This document shows, in pieces, positions 14,601-24,021 of a stretch of DNA of 64,000 bases. The notes below the pieces were generated by a model. The model was given only the letters and a program-made list of their open reading frames with translations, did not search any database and was not told where the DNA came from. Source of the DNA: Paraspadella gotoi (taxonomy: Eukaryota; Chaetognatha); NCBI GenBank assembly GCA_051294375.1, contig CM119265.1, positions 6,519,489 to 6,583,488 of the forward strand, written 5' to 3'. Within the stretch, counting starts at the first letter, position 1. Each line of letters starts with the position of its first letter. Position numbers and translations under genes: made by a program.

Positions 14601-16437
14601 GGAATTCAATCAAAAAATGATGGAGAAAGAAACAGAATTTCAGCAGAAGCTTACGAAATTACAAAACTATTCCGCCGAACGAGAGCACCAACTTCTTGCA
14701 GAACATAATGAAGAAATTCATGAATTGCAAAAGGAATTGTACAATTACGACAACAACATTGAAGATATCAAGGAAGACTATGAAAACAGGTTACATTTAA
14801 TAAAATATTATTTTTATTGGATCGTAAAATGATTTTGTTTAATGCGTTTGTTTAATGTGTTTGTTTAATTTAGTAAATATTATTTTAATTTGGGTAATGA
14901 GATTTTTAAACTCTTTATTTGTTCCAAATATTTCTTAGATATCCCCATGTAGTATCGTGCCTCAAGTTCTCACTTTCTCGTTTCTCGTTATTTTATTATA
15001 TTTAAAGATATAAGATAGTTTTCAACTCAAATCTGAAAAAAAATATTATGCAGTAAATTCACAACTTATTTTTTCAATTTTTTAACTAATATTAATAATG
15101 ACATAAACCCTTACGTAATAAGACGTTAACTTTTGCTCTTCTTTATTTTGAGCTAATTTTTTTTTTGCATCAGTACTCGTCGACTTTGACGTTCAATTGG
15201 GTTCATAAAGAAAATCATTTTTATTAGCAATTACAAGTTTTCAAAATGAATTTAAGACAACAAATAATGGTAAACCGTACCGAGTGAGAACTTAGTATTA
15301 GTAAGGGGTTATATGCGGCTGGGGAACTCTAATATTTATTAAGCCATTTATTTACTGTAGTTTTTTTTTAATTCTAGGATGCGGGAAATTCGAATGGATC
15401 AAGAAAAAATTCAACGTTCTAGCGATAATTTAAAGAAAAACTTTGAGAAAGAAGTAGAAAAAACCGTCGCAGTGGAAATCGGAGTGAGGATGAGCGAGAA
15501 GGAAAACGCTCTACGGGAAGAAATTATGTCACTCGCAGAGAAATGGAACATCGACGGCGATATTTACAGTAATTTTTCCTTTACTTATATGATTACGTAT
15601 ATATTTTTGCCCTTTTGTTAAATTCTGACACAATCTCTGTAGGTAGGAATTATCGGAAATAGTTTTGATTAGTGCTTTCTTTTTTCAGGAAGCGATAGTA
15701 TGTGCCAACAGTCGCGAGATACGTTGGAACAGATTAAATCTCAGCTTGAATTAAATCGAGAGGAGATGCCGTCGACGGAGGAAGAAATGTCGGCCGTTCA
15801 ACTCATAGAATTGGCGAGGGAAATTGAAGAAATCCGCGAACGTCGTAAAGCACACGTTGAAGAACCTCTCCAAGACTCTAGAGTAATTCGTACATCGCAC
15901 ATTCGTGTGTTTGTAGCACTTTCCCCCCCCCCCATCTTCATCGATCTTCTTTCTCGACAGGAGGGATCGAACGCGATCGGCCGTCGGTGGGCATCGGAGT
16001 CACCCTCGGAGGCTGACAAGGAGCGGCGAATCGGTTCCAGAAAACTATTGGATGAACCCAGAAGAACTTGTACTCCCGATTACGAATATGCATTTCCTGT
16101 TCTTCGTCACAAGTTGGGAGACGGCCTGTCTTCACATCAACAATTGCAATATCTTAAGGGCACTGTGATACAGCAGTTAAATCAACTGATTAAACTACGC
16201 TCCAGCGAATTAGAAGCCAGACAAAAACTCGAGGCTATGGCCCACGAGGAAAACGTGTCTCATTTATCTCCTTTCTTCCGGGAACCGACTGAATTGGAAT
16301 ACTTGAAAAAGGTTTTGTTGGAGTATATGCTGGGGAACGAGGTCCTTACCATGGCCAAAGTCATCGTTTCGTTAATGAAGTTTTCGCCGGAAGAAACCAA
16401 GGCAGTTATCGACAGAGCGTCTCGAATGTTCTGGTAG
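5661..16437 (+). CDS. GOLGA4: golgin-245/GOLGA4-like GRIP-domain golgin
   Basis: Ten exons keep phase throughout: 5661-5814, 5889-8890, 8954-9079, 12257-13753, 13994-14120, 14192-14423, 14517-14789, 15378-15568, 15689-15882 and 15961-16437. They encode about 2090 residues, close to human golgin-245 (about 2230). The start MFKKLKQKI is the typical amphipathic N-terminus of GOLGA4. Residues from about 100 to 2000 are nearly continuous Glu/Lys/Gln/Leu-rich coiled coil. The C-terminus (about 2043-2083) is a GRIP domain with LEYLKKVLLEYMLGNE and TMAKVIVSLMKFS, including the Tyr that in this family contacts Arl1 at the trans-Golgi. The protein should act as a trans-Golgi vesicle tether. Intron 3 (9080-12256) has been expanded by a SINE, a MITE and a long palindrome. 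The last intron, 15883-15960, is 78 nt, in frame and stop-free, so it could be retained. Confidence 0.92.
9300..9545 (+). repeat. dispersed repeat R1, copy 2
   Basis: It shares blocks with the other R1 copies, ending in ATGAAATTGGTACAACCA. A second R1 piece, starting AAGCTATCTTGCCCCTGA, resumes at about 9822 on the other side of a SINE-like element, so 9300-9870 looks like a composite insertion inside the golgin intron. Confidence 0.6.
9552..9806 (-). repeat. SINE-like element S2, copy 1
   Basis: About 255 bp that recur in inverted orientation at 20063-20320 with few differences. The part next to TATGGCAAC is also shared with the tRNA-headed element at 40738-41000, so orientation is taken from that copy (sense on minus). 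No protein is encoded. Confidence 0.65.
10183..10910 (+). mobile_element. MITE-like element M1, copy A
   Basis: The ends are inverted (GCCGGATCT... at 10183 and ...GCAGATCCGGC at 10900). The interior has two tandem units of roughly 145 bp containing GTAGGAAAG and TTTCGATGGAATCG, followed by AATTAATT-rich DNA. Related copies lie at 59935-60250 and 61284-62057, with a short piece at 20757-20812. No transposase is encoded, so this is a non-autonomous DNA element. Confidence 0.65.
11169..11482. repeat. long palindrome, about 155-bp arms
   Basis: The left arm (from TTTTTATTGAAAACCAATAT) and the right arm (to ATATTGGTTTTCAATAAAA) are inverted copies with scattered mismatches, meeting at about 11325 (CAACAGGG...CCCTGTTG). 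It sits in golgin intron 3, so the pre-mRNA would contain a long hairpin. It may be a foldback element. Confidence 0.8.
11949..12136 (+). mobile_element. tRNA-derived SINE S1, copy 1
   Basis: Starts GGTGGATTAAAATCCACC and ends GGTTCTGTCATTAAC. It holds a B-box-like GGTTCTATCC at about 12033 and a tRNA-like upstream part (TCAGCGGCAATTGGTGC). Copies occur at 29294-29500 (+) and 42046-42249 (-). It is about 270 bp upstream of golgin exon 4. Confidence 0.75.
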
Positions 16438-17703
16438 CAGACATTCCATTTCGACATTCCCAATTGATCAGAATTGTGTTTTAATTTATTTTCTTGAATC
16501 CTTTATTTCAATGCTAATTGGATAGTCTCAACTGAAAACGTGATTAGTTACCTTAAATTTTGTTTTACTCTTGATAATTTATAAATGCGTACTTATCTAT
16601 AAATTTTATGTATTTATAACATATAATTTTATGCAGAATAACGCCATATTGTATCTTAATTCGTTGGCAGATTTACGGATTAAAATTAAGGTAACTAAAC
16701 AAACTAAACTAAATAAAACTAAACAATCGGTGAAGTAGTGTCCATCGGCACTCATTTTTATTTTTTGAATAATTATCAATTATTTTGGATTTACTTACTC
16801 TAACTTCTTGAATCATTCTTAAATTGCTCTTTTCCAACGTGATTAGGTCTTGACTAGATTAGTAGACAATAAGTATTTCTTTCCAATCTTTTCTCTCGGT
16901 CCCTCTTGGTTCTTACAGTTTAAGACTTAAAAAAAAGGTTGGTTATACATTTCTCTGGTTACTTTCGTATTGTATTCGATACTGGGGGGTTAAGCTTTGT
17001 TTTAATATTATTTTATTCAATTTATGGGTTACTTTTACTTTCGCCGACCGGGGTTAGGGAGGGGTTAGGGTTAAGGGTAGTCGGCGAAAGTAAAATTTAG
17101 CCTAATTTCCTATAAATAGGTACATATTACGCATTTGATTTAAACCTATTTCAGGAATTAAAGGTTTTTGAGACTATTGTCGAGCATTTTAATGTTATGA
17201 AGTTTCCTCCTAGTCAGTTTCCTTTTGACCGTTCTCTTGGGTGCCAGTTTTGTACCTAAATTGATGTTGAAAAAATTTAAAGTAATTCTTTTTATTTGTT
17301 TTTTTTTATAAGATATCATTGTAGTTCAGTATTGCAACAAAAAATTTCACAATTGTTATTAGTAGAAGCTAGTATTTTTCAAGAGTCATTCTGTTCTATA
17401 AGTTTCAACTTTATTACACATGAGTTAATAAATAAATCGTATTAAGTAAAAGGACTTCTATCAATTTATTTCGAAACAAAGCAATTTTAAAACATTTTAG
17501 TGTAATTTGAATCTCTATATTAACTGAGTGTTGAGATTATATAATTAGTTAAGAAAATTGAACTGAATGGTCCTTCAGCGAACAAAAATTAAAGGTGAGT
17601 AATTTCTTAGTTTTTTTCCACCGCAAGTAGAGTTGCTTTCGTCACCTTTCTGCTAAATGTCGTCTCAGCCAAGAAAATTTCATCGGCTTTCTGGACTAGG
17701 ACA
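16438..17703. other. golgin 3' flank and intergenic DNA
   Basis: AT-rich sequence that probably includes the golgin 3' UTR. The only structure I see is the hairpin at 17033-17095. No exon is supported. Confidence 0.5.
17033..17095. repeat. 16-bp hairpin with TTAGGG-like loop
   Basis: The arms 17033-17048 and 17080-17095 are perfect inverted repeats (TTTTACTTTCGCCGAC). The loop contains GGTTAGGG-type units resembling telomere repeats. Arm-like sequence (GGTCGGC.AAA.TAAAATTT) also appears at about 605-630 and 27908-27935, suggesting a MITE family. Confidence 0.7.
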
Positions 17704-20700
17704 ATGCCTCGTCTGTATTTTTTCATGAATTTATTAATCCTCTTTCTTTTCCGGAATAGTTTCTCCGAGATTCTTCAGCGAGATGAACAGTTTCAGTTCG
17801 TCAATGTCCCAACCGGTAAGACGTGCCATTCCATCGTCAATAAACTTCATTTAACCAGCGCCAATTCCCAAAATTGGCCCGTTCGTTTTGACAGTTGACT
17901 TTGTGCCGAACCCCAATCCGGTTATTCTCAAAATTCTGAGTCGTTCCGGTGATGCGCCGATCGTGACGCAAAATGATGCTTCTGCGCTCAAGACTTCCGG
18001 TTTTGTAAGGTCGAAGGAAACCAAGATTCTTGTCCACGACCACATGGAAACTTCAACGGAAGAATGGATAGTACGCGCAGGGAAGGCCATCCAGGAAGTA
18101 GCGGTTGGTGGAATGAATAAAAATTTTGAGCAAGGACCTCAAATTATTTAACTATTTAATTATTATCAAAATTGTCTTCTGTCAGGATGTTAATGTAATT
18201 GCTTTGGATTGGGAAACGTTTTCTCGGATTAAAAATTATTTACTGGTCAAAGGTTCAAGCCATATCATCGCTGCTCATTTTGCCAATTTAATTCTCCTTC
18301 TAGAACAGGAGACTCGGGATCTCGGGAAGGGTAACCCAATAGTTCATAAAATTGATGAATATCACTATAAGGGGACTAACTTTTGCCAAACTAGTACCTC
18401 GTTTGGCAAAAGTTAGTCGCCTAATATTAATGAATGTAGTCTAGATTGATAATTTTAAATAGAACTGACCGGGTTGAGTCTCTAGAACTTTGTTACTTAT
18501 GTATGTTTTCTTTCTCGATGAGATTCTCCTCACAACATCGGCGAATTCTTATCATCACTTCATTTGATTTGCTTCGGCCTTGGCGCCCATATTTGTGGTT
18601 TCACGGGGTATTTGCTCCGGGGAACAATAAGCCGAATAACCGGATTGGATCCATCGGGACTCGGAATGATCGCTACATCGAACAGGCGAGATTAGGCGAA
18701 TTTTTTAGCAGTTTGTCTCAAGTTTAACCATGTAATATAATTATCAAAGAAACAAAATTATGATTGTATAACTTTCATTTAATTTTGAATCTCATATATA
18801 TCATAATTTTTGATTAAAGTTTATTTTTTAACCTATTGTAAGATTGAAGTCGTCGGATGCTCGCTTCGTCGACATTATTCATACTAACGGTGATCCCCTT
18901 CACAGTTTTGGTGAGAGGTTTTGCCCTTTGTCTGGTTTTGTTTTCTATATTTTGAGTCTACGTTTAACCCCTAAGCAATAAAAAATTTGTATGACCTCAA
19001 GAGTCCGGACGACTATCAATAACTCGGATGCTTCTTTTTTATTTCTTTAATATGAAAATTTTAAAATTACTTGTTTCACTATTTTATGTTTTAGATTTTA
19101 AAATATTCATTAATTTTGGTTTTTGATAATTTAAATCTGAAAATATTATATTATTAATGGGAGAGGGTTGTTTTAGAATTCTGTTTATTTACAAAAAACA
19201 TTTTCTCAACACATAAGGTATCGGGATGGCAGAACCTATCGGTCATGTAGATTTTTACGGAAATATAGGGGCACATCAACCTGGCTGCAATGACTCTATA
19301 TCAAAAATATTTTCAAATTTATCAGAAAAAGGACACAGAGGTGTGCAACGATGCTGCATATACGACTACGGTTTTTGTTTTTGTTTTTGAAATTTACTTC
19401 GAAATTGCAGAAACTGTTAATGTGATCGGTTGTTCGCATCGACGTGCAGTGGAAATATTCATTGAAAGTATTTATGTCAAGGAATCTTGCAAAATTCAGG
19501 TTGGTGACGTTTATCTTAGTAGCTGATAACAAAAAAAAATTAAATTACGCTGTCTTAGAATTTTTATGATTTAATTATGTCTTGATGTAAAGGCCCTTCC
19601 TTGTGAAAATCCGGTGGATTGGTCCTTGGGAAAGTGTTTGTCTTGTCCAAACGAGGGTTGTCCGGAGGTGGGCTATGGTGCCAAAGCAAGACTGTTTTAT
19701 TGGCTGGACAGAAAGCCTTCAACATTTTACTTTTTGACAAATACTCAAACTCCTCTTTGTGGTAATTAGCTTCAGTAGCAATGTGATAGAAATGTAATAT
19801 TGTGATATAAGTAGAACATATTGGATTGAGTAAGTCAACTGGCTCCTATCTTCTATAAAGTAAAAGCCAGATAACCTATAAAACAACTAAAAAAAAACTA
19901 GGAATAATTGATGCGATGATAGTCATTCATTGACGCGATGAGTCATTCATCGTCAATAAAACAAATGCGTGTATGAGTGAGAGAGAGAGACAACGACGAC
20001 GACGACAACGTCACAAAGAAGCTGAGCCGAAGCAAAATCTAGCGAGATAATAATATGAGCATATTGTGGCGGTATGTTCACACCGCCTCACGTCCACCAT
20101 CCATCAGCCAAATCCATTGGCTCAGAGGGGGAACACACCATCCCAGGCGTAGTGTTCCATCCACAGTCCTAACGACTTCCCTCTGCGTTGGCAAAGCGAG
20201 ACCGTCCTAGGGTAACCGCGCCAGTGACTGGAGCCGTCACTGAGGGTCGGAAGCCCCCAAAGCCAACAGTGAGATGCCCCATCCCAATGGGCATCACAGG
20301 CAACCCGGCTGTTGCCATAATATACCAATTTCATAAAATTCAGCTCTTTGTAATTTGATGCTAGAGCGGAGTACAATATAGTATTCAATTGAAACATTCT
20401 TTGAAATATTATATCACTTTATTGGTAGAGAAGCCAAGTACTCTGAGAGTGAATAAACTTTACTGTGAGAGAGTCTTGATTGAAAGCTTAATTTGCATAC
20501 ATGTTTCGAAGTTTTCTATTCATCGTCAGTGCAAAAAACATTTTATAAAATTACAAGTTTAGGCAATGTTAAAATTAAGTTTGAGAGAGAGAGAGATACA
20601 GAGAGTAACAGGGAGAGAGAGTCAATAAGATAAAGCTTTCAACAAAGGGATGAGGGGAAAGTTAACAACCAGAAGTTTTAGGTCAGATTGAAAAACAAAT

Positions 20701-21760
20701 CTTTTCTCTTGCATAATTTTTTTATAATTAGAGGATTTAAGATGATTTAAGTGACTGACGGACCAACAAAGTTGATTATCGAGCCGGAATCTGCCATAAG
20801 CAGATCCGGTTAAAAATTACGTAGGACGATTTTATTGTAATTTTATTTCATGATCAAAGATTCAATCGCCTCTTTTTATTTAGGAAGACAATATGCGGTA
20901 CAGATTTCTTTTTTAAAAAACGCCAAGTCTTCTTTTCGTGGCGTATTACTAATCAGAATCAACGGTTCTACTGGTAGCACACCGTTTCTTGATATATACA
21001 GGTCTGTGTTTTTTCATTTAAAATTTCCCGTTATTAGTTATGCATCATATATTGATATAATTGTTTTGTTTGGGATATTTAATCTTGGAAAATAGATGCA
21101 TATTTGATAGAAATCATAAGACATTGTTTTAATAACTATTTTTTCAATTGTCCCGTTTTGCAGAAGCAAGAAGCTAAAATGGTAAACCTAATCACCAATG
21201 ATGAGTCTGTGAAATTGATAATAGGATCTTTTTTGAAGGAATCTGAGTGGATTGTTTCGATTTCGAAGCGGCGTGTCATACGGCAACGTCATCATAAACG
21301 ACAGACGATTGGGAGAGGTTTTATCAGTCGAGATCCGGATCAATGGCGATCAGGAACTCTGGTCCGGAGGAGACAATCTTTTCGTAAAGACCATCATCGT
21401 CAGAAACGTTGAAAACAATAGAGAGTGAGTCTCAATTTTGCTTTTAGTTTTACGTAATATTTTATAGTTGTAGTAATGTGCTCGGAGGGGGGTTTGGACA
21501 TTAGCAGTAAGAGAAAAAACTTTTCAACAAGAGTTATAGGTAAAAGTTGTTGTTATACATTGAGATGTTATATCAGGTTCGACTTTTGCGATGAAAAAAA
21601 ACTGGTGCCAAATAAAACTACTACTATTCTCAAGCGATGCGCCTTCAATAAAAAAACGGAAAATTCACTTTTTCAACGTGCTGTTAGTTCAGCCATGGCT
21701 GTAACAATGGATCCCAAAGGCGTCTTAAGAAACAACAACATGAACTTCACTGTGTACTAG
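17704..21760 (+). CDS. pancreatic-type lipase homologue lacking the catalytic Ser
   Basis: Eleven exons join in phase: 17704-17815, 17895-18097, 18186-18330, 18523-18685, 18843-18910, 19218-19340, 19411-19499, 19593-19761, 20884-21001, 21239-21424 and 21577-21760. The product is 519 residues: a hydrophobic signal peptide, an alpha/beta-hydrolase lipase domain and a C-terminal PLAT domain (from about 358). The usual GHSLGAH motif reads CFGLGAH, so the nucleophile position (residue 172) is Gly. The Asp (ITGLDPSG, D196) and His (CSHRR, H281) remain, with family-like spacing (172/196/281 against 152/176/263 in human pancreatic lipase). It is therefore probably a secreted, non-hydrolytic lipid binder, as in dipteran yolk proteins, which also lost this serine. 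The intron after 18685 needs a GC donor, and the exon 10 acceptor (GAAG before 21239) is weak. Pseudogene status is less likely because all frames stay open. Confidence 0.85.
18374..18418. repeat. perfect 18-bp hairpin
   Basis: Arms 18374-18391 and 18401-18418 (GACTAACTTTTGCCAAAC) are perfect inverted copies around a 9-base loop inside lipase intron 3. The TTTTGCC core resembles the arm of the MITE-like hairpin at 17033. Confidence 0.8.
20063..20320 (+). repeat. SINE-like element S2, copy 2
   Basis: Near-identical inverted copy of 9552-9806, located in the intron between lipase exons 8 and 9. It is followed at 20320-20500 by R1 sequence on the minus strand, mirroring the composite at 9.3-9.9 kb. 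The open frame across it is an artefact of the element. Confidence 0.65.
20500..20740 (+). repeat. Penelope-like terminal repeat fragment
   Basis: It contains a diverged ATGTTTCGAA...TTC.TCGTCAGTGC block, a short GA-rich stretch, then AAGCTTTCAACAAAGGG and GAAGTTTTAG, in the same order as the left flank of the Penelope-like element at 28.3-28.6 kb. It looks like a relic of the same family in the lipase intron. Confidence 0.5.
20757..20812 (-). mobile_element. M1 MITE fragment
   Basis: A short inverted match to the 5' end of the M1 elements, running from GACGGACCAACAAAGT to AAGCAGATCCGG. Only the terminal region remains. Confidence 0.5.
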
Positions 21761-24021
21761 CTCAATGAAACACTTTCCTCACTTTTTTATTATTAAAATA
21801 AAAGATTATAATAATCAGTTGTAATCGGAGGTGAATTATCTATAAAAAATTTTAAAATTTCGACGGTGCTGACGGTTATGTGAAAATATTACCTTAGTAA
21901 CTAAGTTATACTTTCATGTAATAATAATAACCGACTTTACATGACTATCTTGAATAAATATTAATCACGGCGCAATAAAATAAACAATAGCGGAGTAAAA
22001 AAGACGCATGATTCGCAAATAAAAATTTAATTAACGGTAAAAATGTAGGCCATAGAAAACAAAAGAAGCGATTTGAACTTTTTGATCAGACTCACCAGTG
22101 TTCTTCTAAGGTTTAAACGTTTAATTTATCATGTATATATTTACAAATGTTTGTTAAACTAATCAACGTGAACATAGTGAAAATTATTAAAATAAAATAG
22201 CCAATGCTAAATATAACATTTATTGGGGACATTCAAGGCTTTTTATTGCAAAACTTTCTCACTGAATACGTTCAAACGGTGCCATTCATGCTCAATTTCT
22301 CGCACTCGTCATTGCGCGTACTTGCACATAAGCGGAGTGAAACATTTAAGGAATTTTGTGTTTTAGGAATTACTACTTAAATTTTATCAGAGGTCAATGA
22401 TAAAGACACTTGAATATAGCAGGTTTTTCATAAGAATATCCTAAATGGTACATATCGCCAGATCGACTAAATTTCTAAGAGCTTTCACCAGATATTAATA
22501 TTGTTACCTTTTTATGTAAAAAAATTTTAAAAAAGTTGTATATTTTCCTTGTTTAGAAAGTTAGACAAACAGATTTAATAAAAGAAATAAAGACACTTGA
22601 ATATAGCAGGTTTTTCATAAGAATATCCTAAAATGGGTACATATCGCCAGATCGACTAAAATTTCTAAGAGCTTTCACCAGATATTATATTGTTACCTTT
22701 TTATGTAAAAAAAATTTTAAAAAAGTTGTATATTTTCCTTGTTAGAAAGTTAGACAAACAGATTTAATAAAAGAAATTTTGAGTTTTTAAATGAAATATA
22801 TCTTTAAAATCTTTAAAAGTTATCGATAACTTTTCTCCGATCATTACCAAGTCAAATCAAAACCAATCGATAGAAAATTTGGATATATAAATGATTATGG
22901 TTTTTATTAAAAAAAAATTTAAGATTGAAAAAAAATTAAATTTTTTATAACACTTGTAAATTGTCGACCTAATATTATTAGGTCGACATATTATTATCTT
23001 ATTATTAATAAGAAAATTAAAATTTTGTGAATCGATCTGATAAAAATAAAAGTATGAATCGATTTGATGAGAACATTAAAATTCCTGAATCGATCTCATT
23101 AGAGAAATTAATGCTCAATAATAGCAAATCAATAATAAAAAAAGTTATGTAAAATAATAAAATATATTTGTTTACAAAAATATACATATCATTAAAAAAA
23201 TTTATTTTTTTTATTTAAGAAAAAAGTATTTTGTTTTTTTATGTATCATTAATTTAATCTATCAATTGATAATGATTAATTCAATCAAAATAATCTTCGA
23301 GAATTGTACAAAAATGATAACATTTTTTTTTCAGATTTTAATAAGATCGAAAGATCAAATCAGCTTTTTAGAATCGACCTGGGGAGAAAAACTTTAAAAA
23401 AATCCTGAGTCGATCTGGCGAGACGACCCCCCCCCCTAAAATGTAGTCCATCATTAACAATCTGAAAATACTGCAATTGGTTGGGTTTAAAATTGAATCG
23501 TGGGGACTGCTTTTAATTTTAGAGTAATATTTGAAATACCATTGTTCTTTTTTTCGCGCAAAAATTTTTATACGTTTGTGCTCATAAGAAGCAGAAAAAA
23601 AATCACCACCAGGAAGATCCTTAACAATGAATGTACAACTTTACCACACTAACAAGATTTTGAACAGAGAAATTTCTACGAATGAATTTCATTTTGCATA
23701 CTTGGATATTAGATTAATTGAGTTTAAAATCTGTTGACTAGATTATACTTATCATCATTGAAAATACGTGGAGGCGAAAAATTTAGAGAACCATTATATT
23801 TTTCAAGCTACCTCTAATTTTGCACCTGACCGTCCTTGCCCCGCTCTTTCAGAACTGGCAGATTTTTCAGTAGTACATACTCAAACTTGAGTCCTCTTAC
23901 AGTTACATAAAATAAAGGAAGATGGTTTGAAAAATTATGTTTCAAATGAGGTTAGCTAAAACTTTAAATGTATTTTCAATGACGTTTATGGACCTTCCAT
24001 AAGTTAGAGAAAAAAAAGCTG
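21761..24021. other. AT-rich intergenic DNA with tandem duplication
   Basis: No coding exon is seen. The stretch holds a 187-bp tandem duplication (22402-22777), a run of diverged GAATCGAYCT-type motifs (22.86-23.42 kb) and the presumed 3' ends of the convergent lipase and MKK7 genes. Confidence 0.6.
22402..22777 (+). repeat. 187-bp tandem duplication
   Basis: Two adjacent copies start at 22402 and 22589 with AAAGACACTTGAATATAG and end in TTAATAAAAGAAAT. Differences are mostly single-base gains or losses in A or T runs. This could be a recent duplication or an assembly duplicate. Confidence 0.85.

Noticed and set aside
20122-20397. Minus-strand 91-residue frame
   Set aside because: It lies over the S2 and R1 repeats and is repeated non-coding DNA.
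22860-23430. CRISPR-like array of GAATCGATCT motifs
   Set aside because: Unequal spacing, variable repeats and a eukaryotic context; no array structure.
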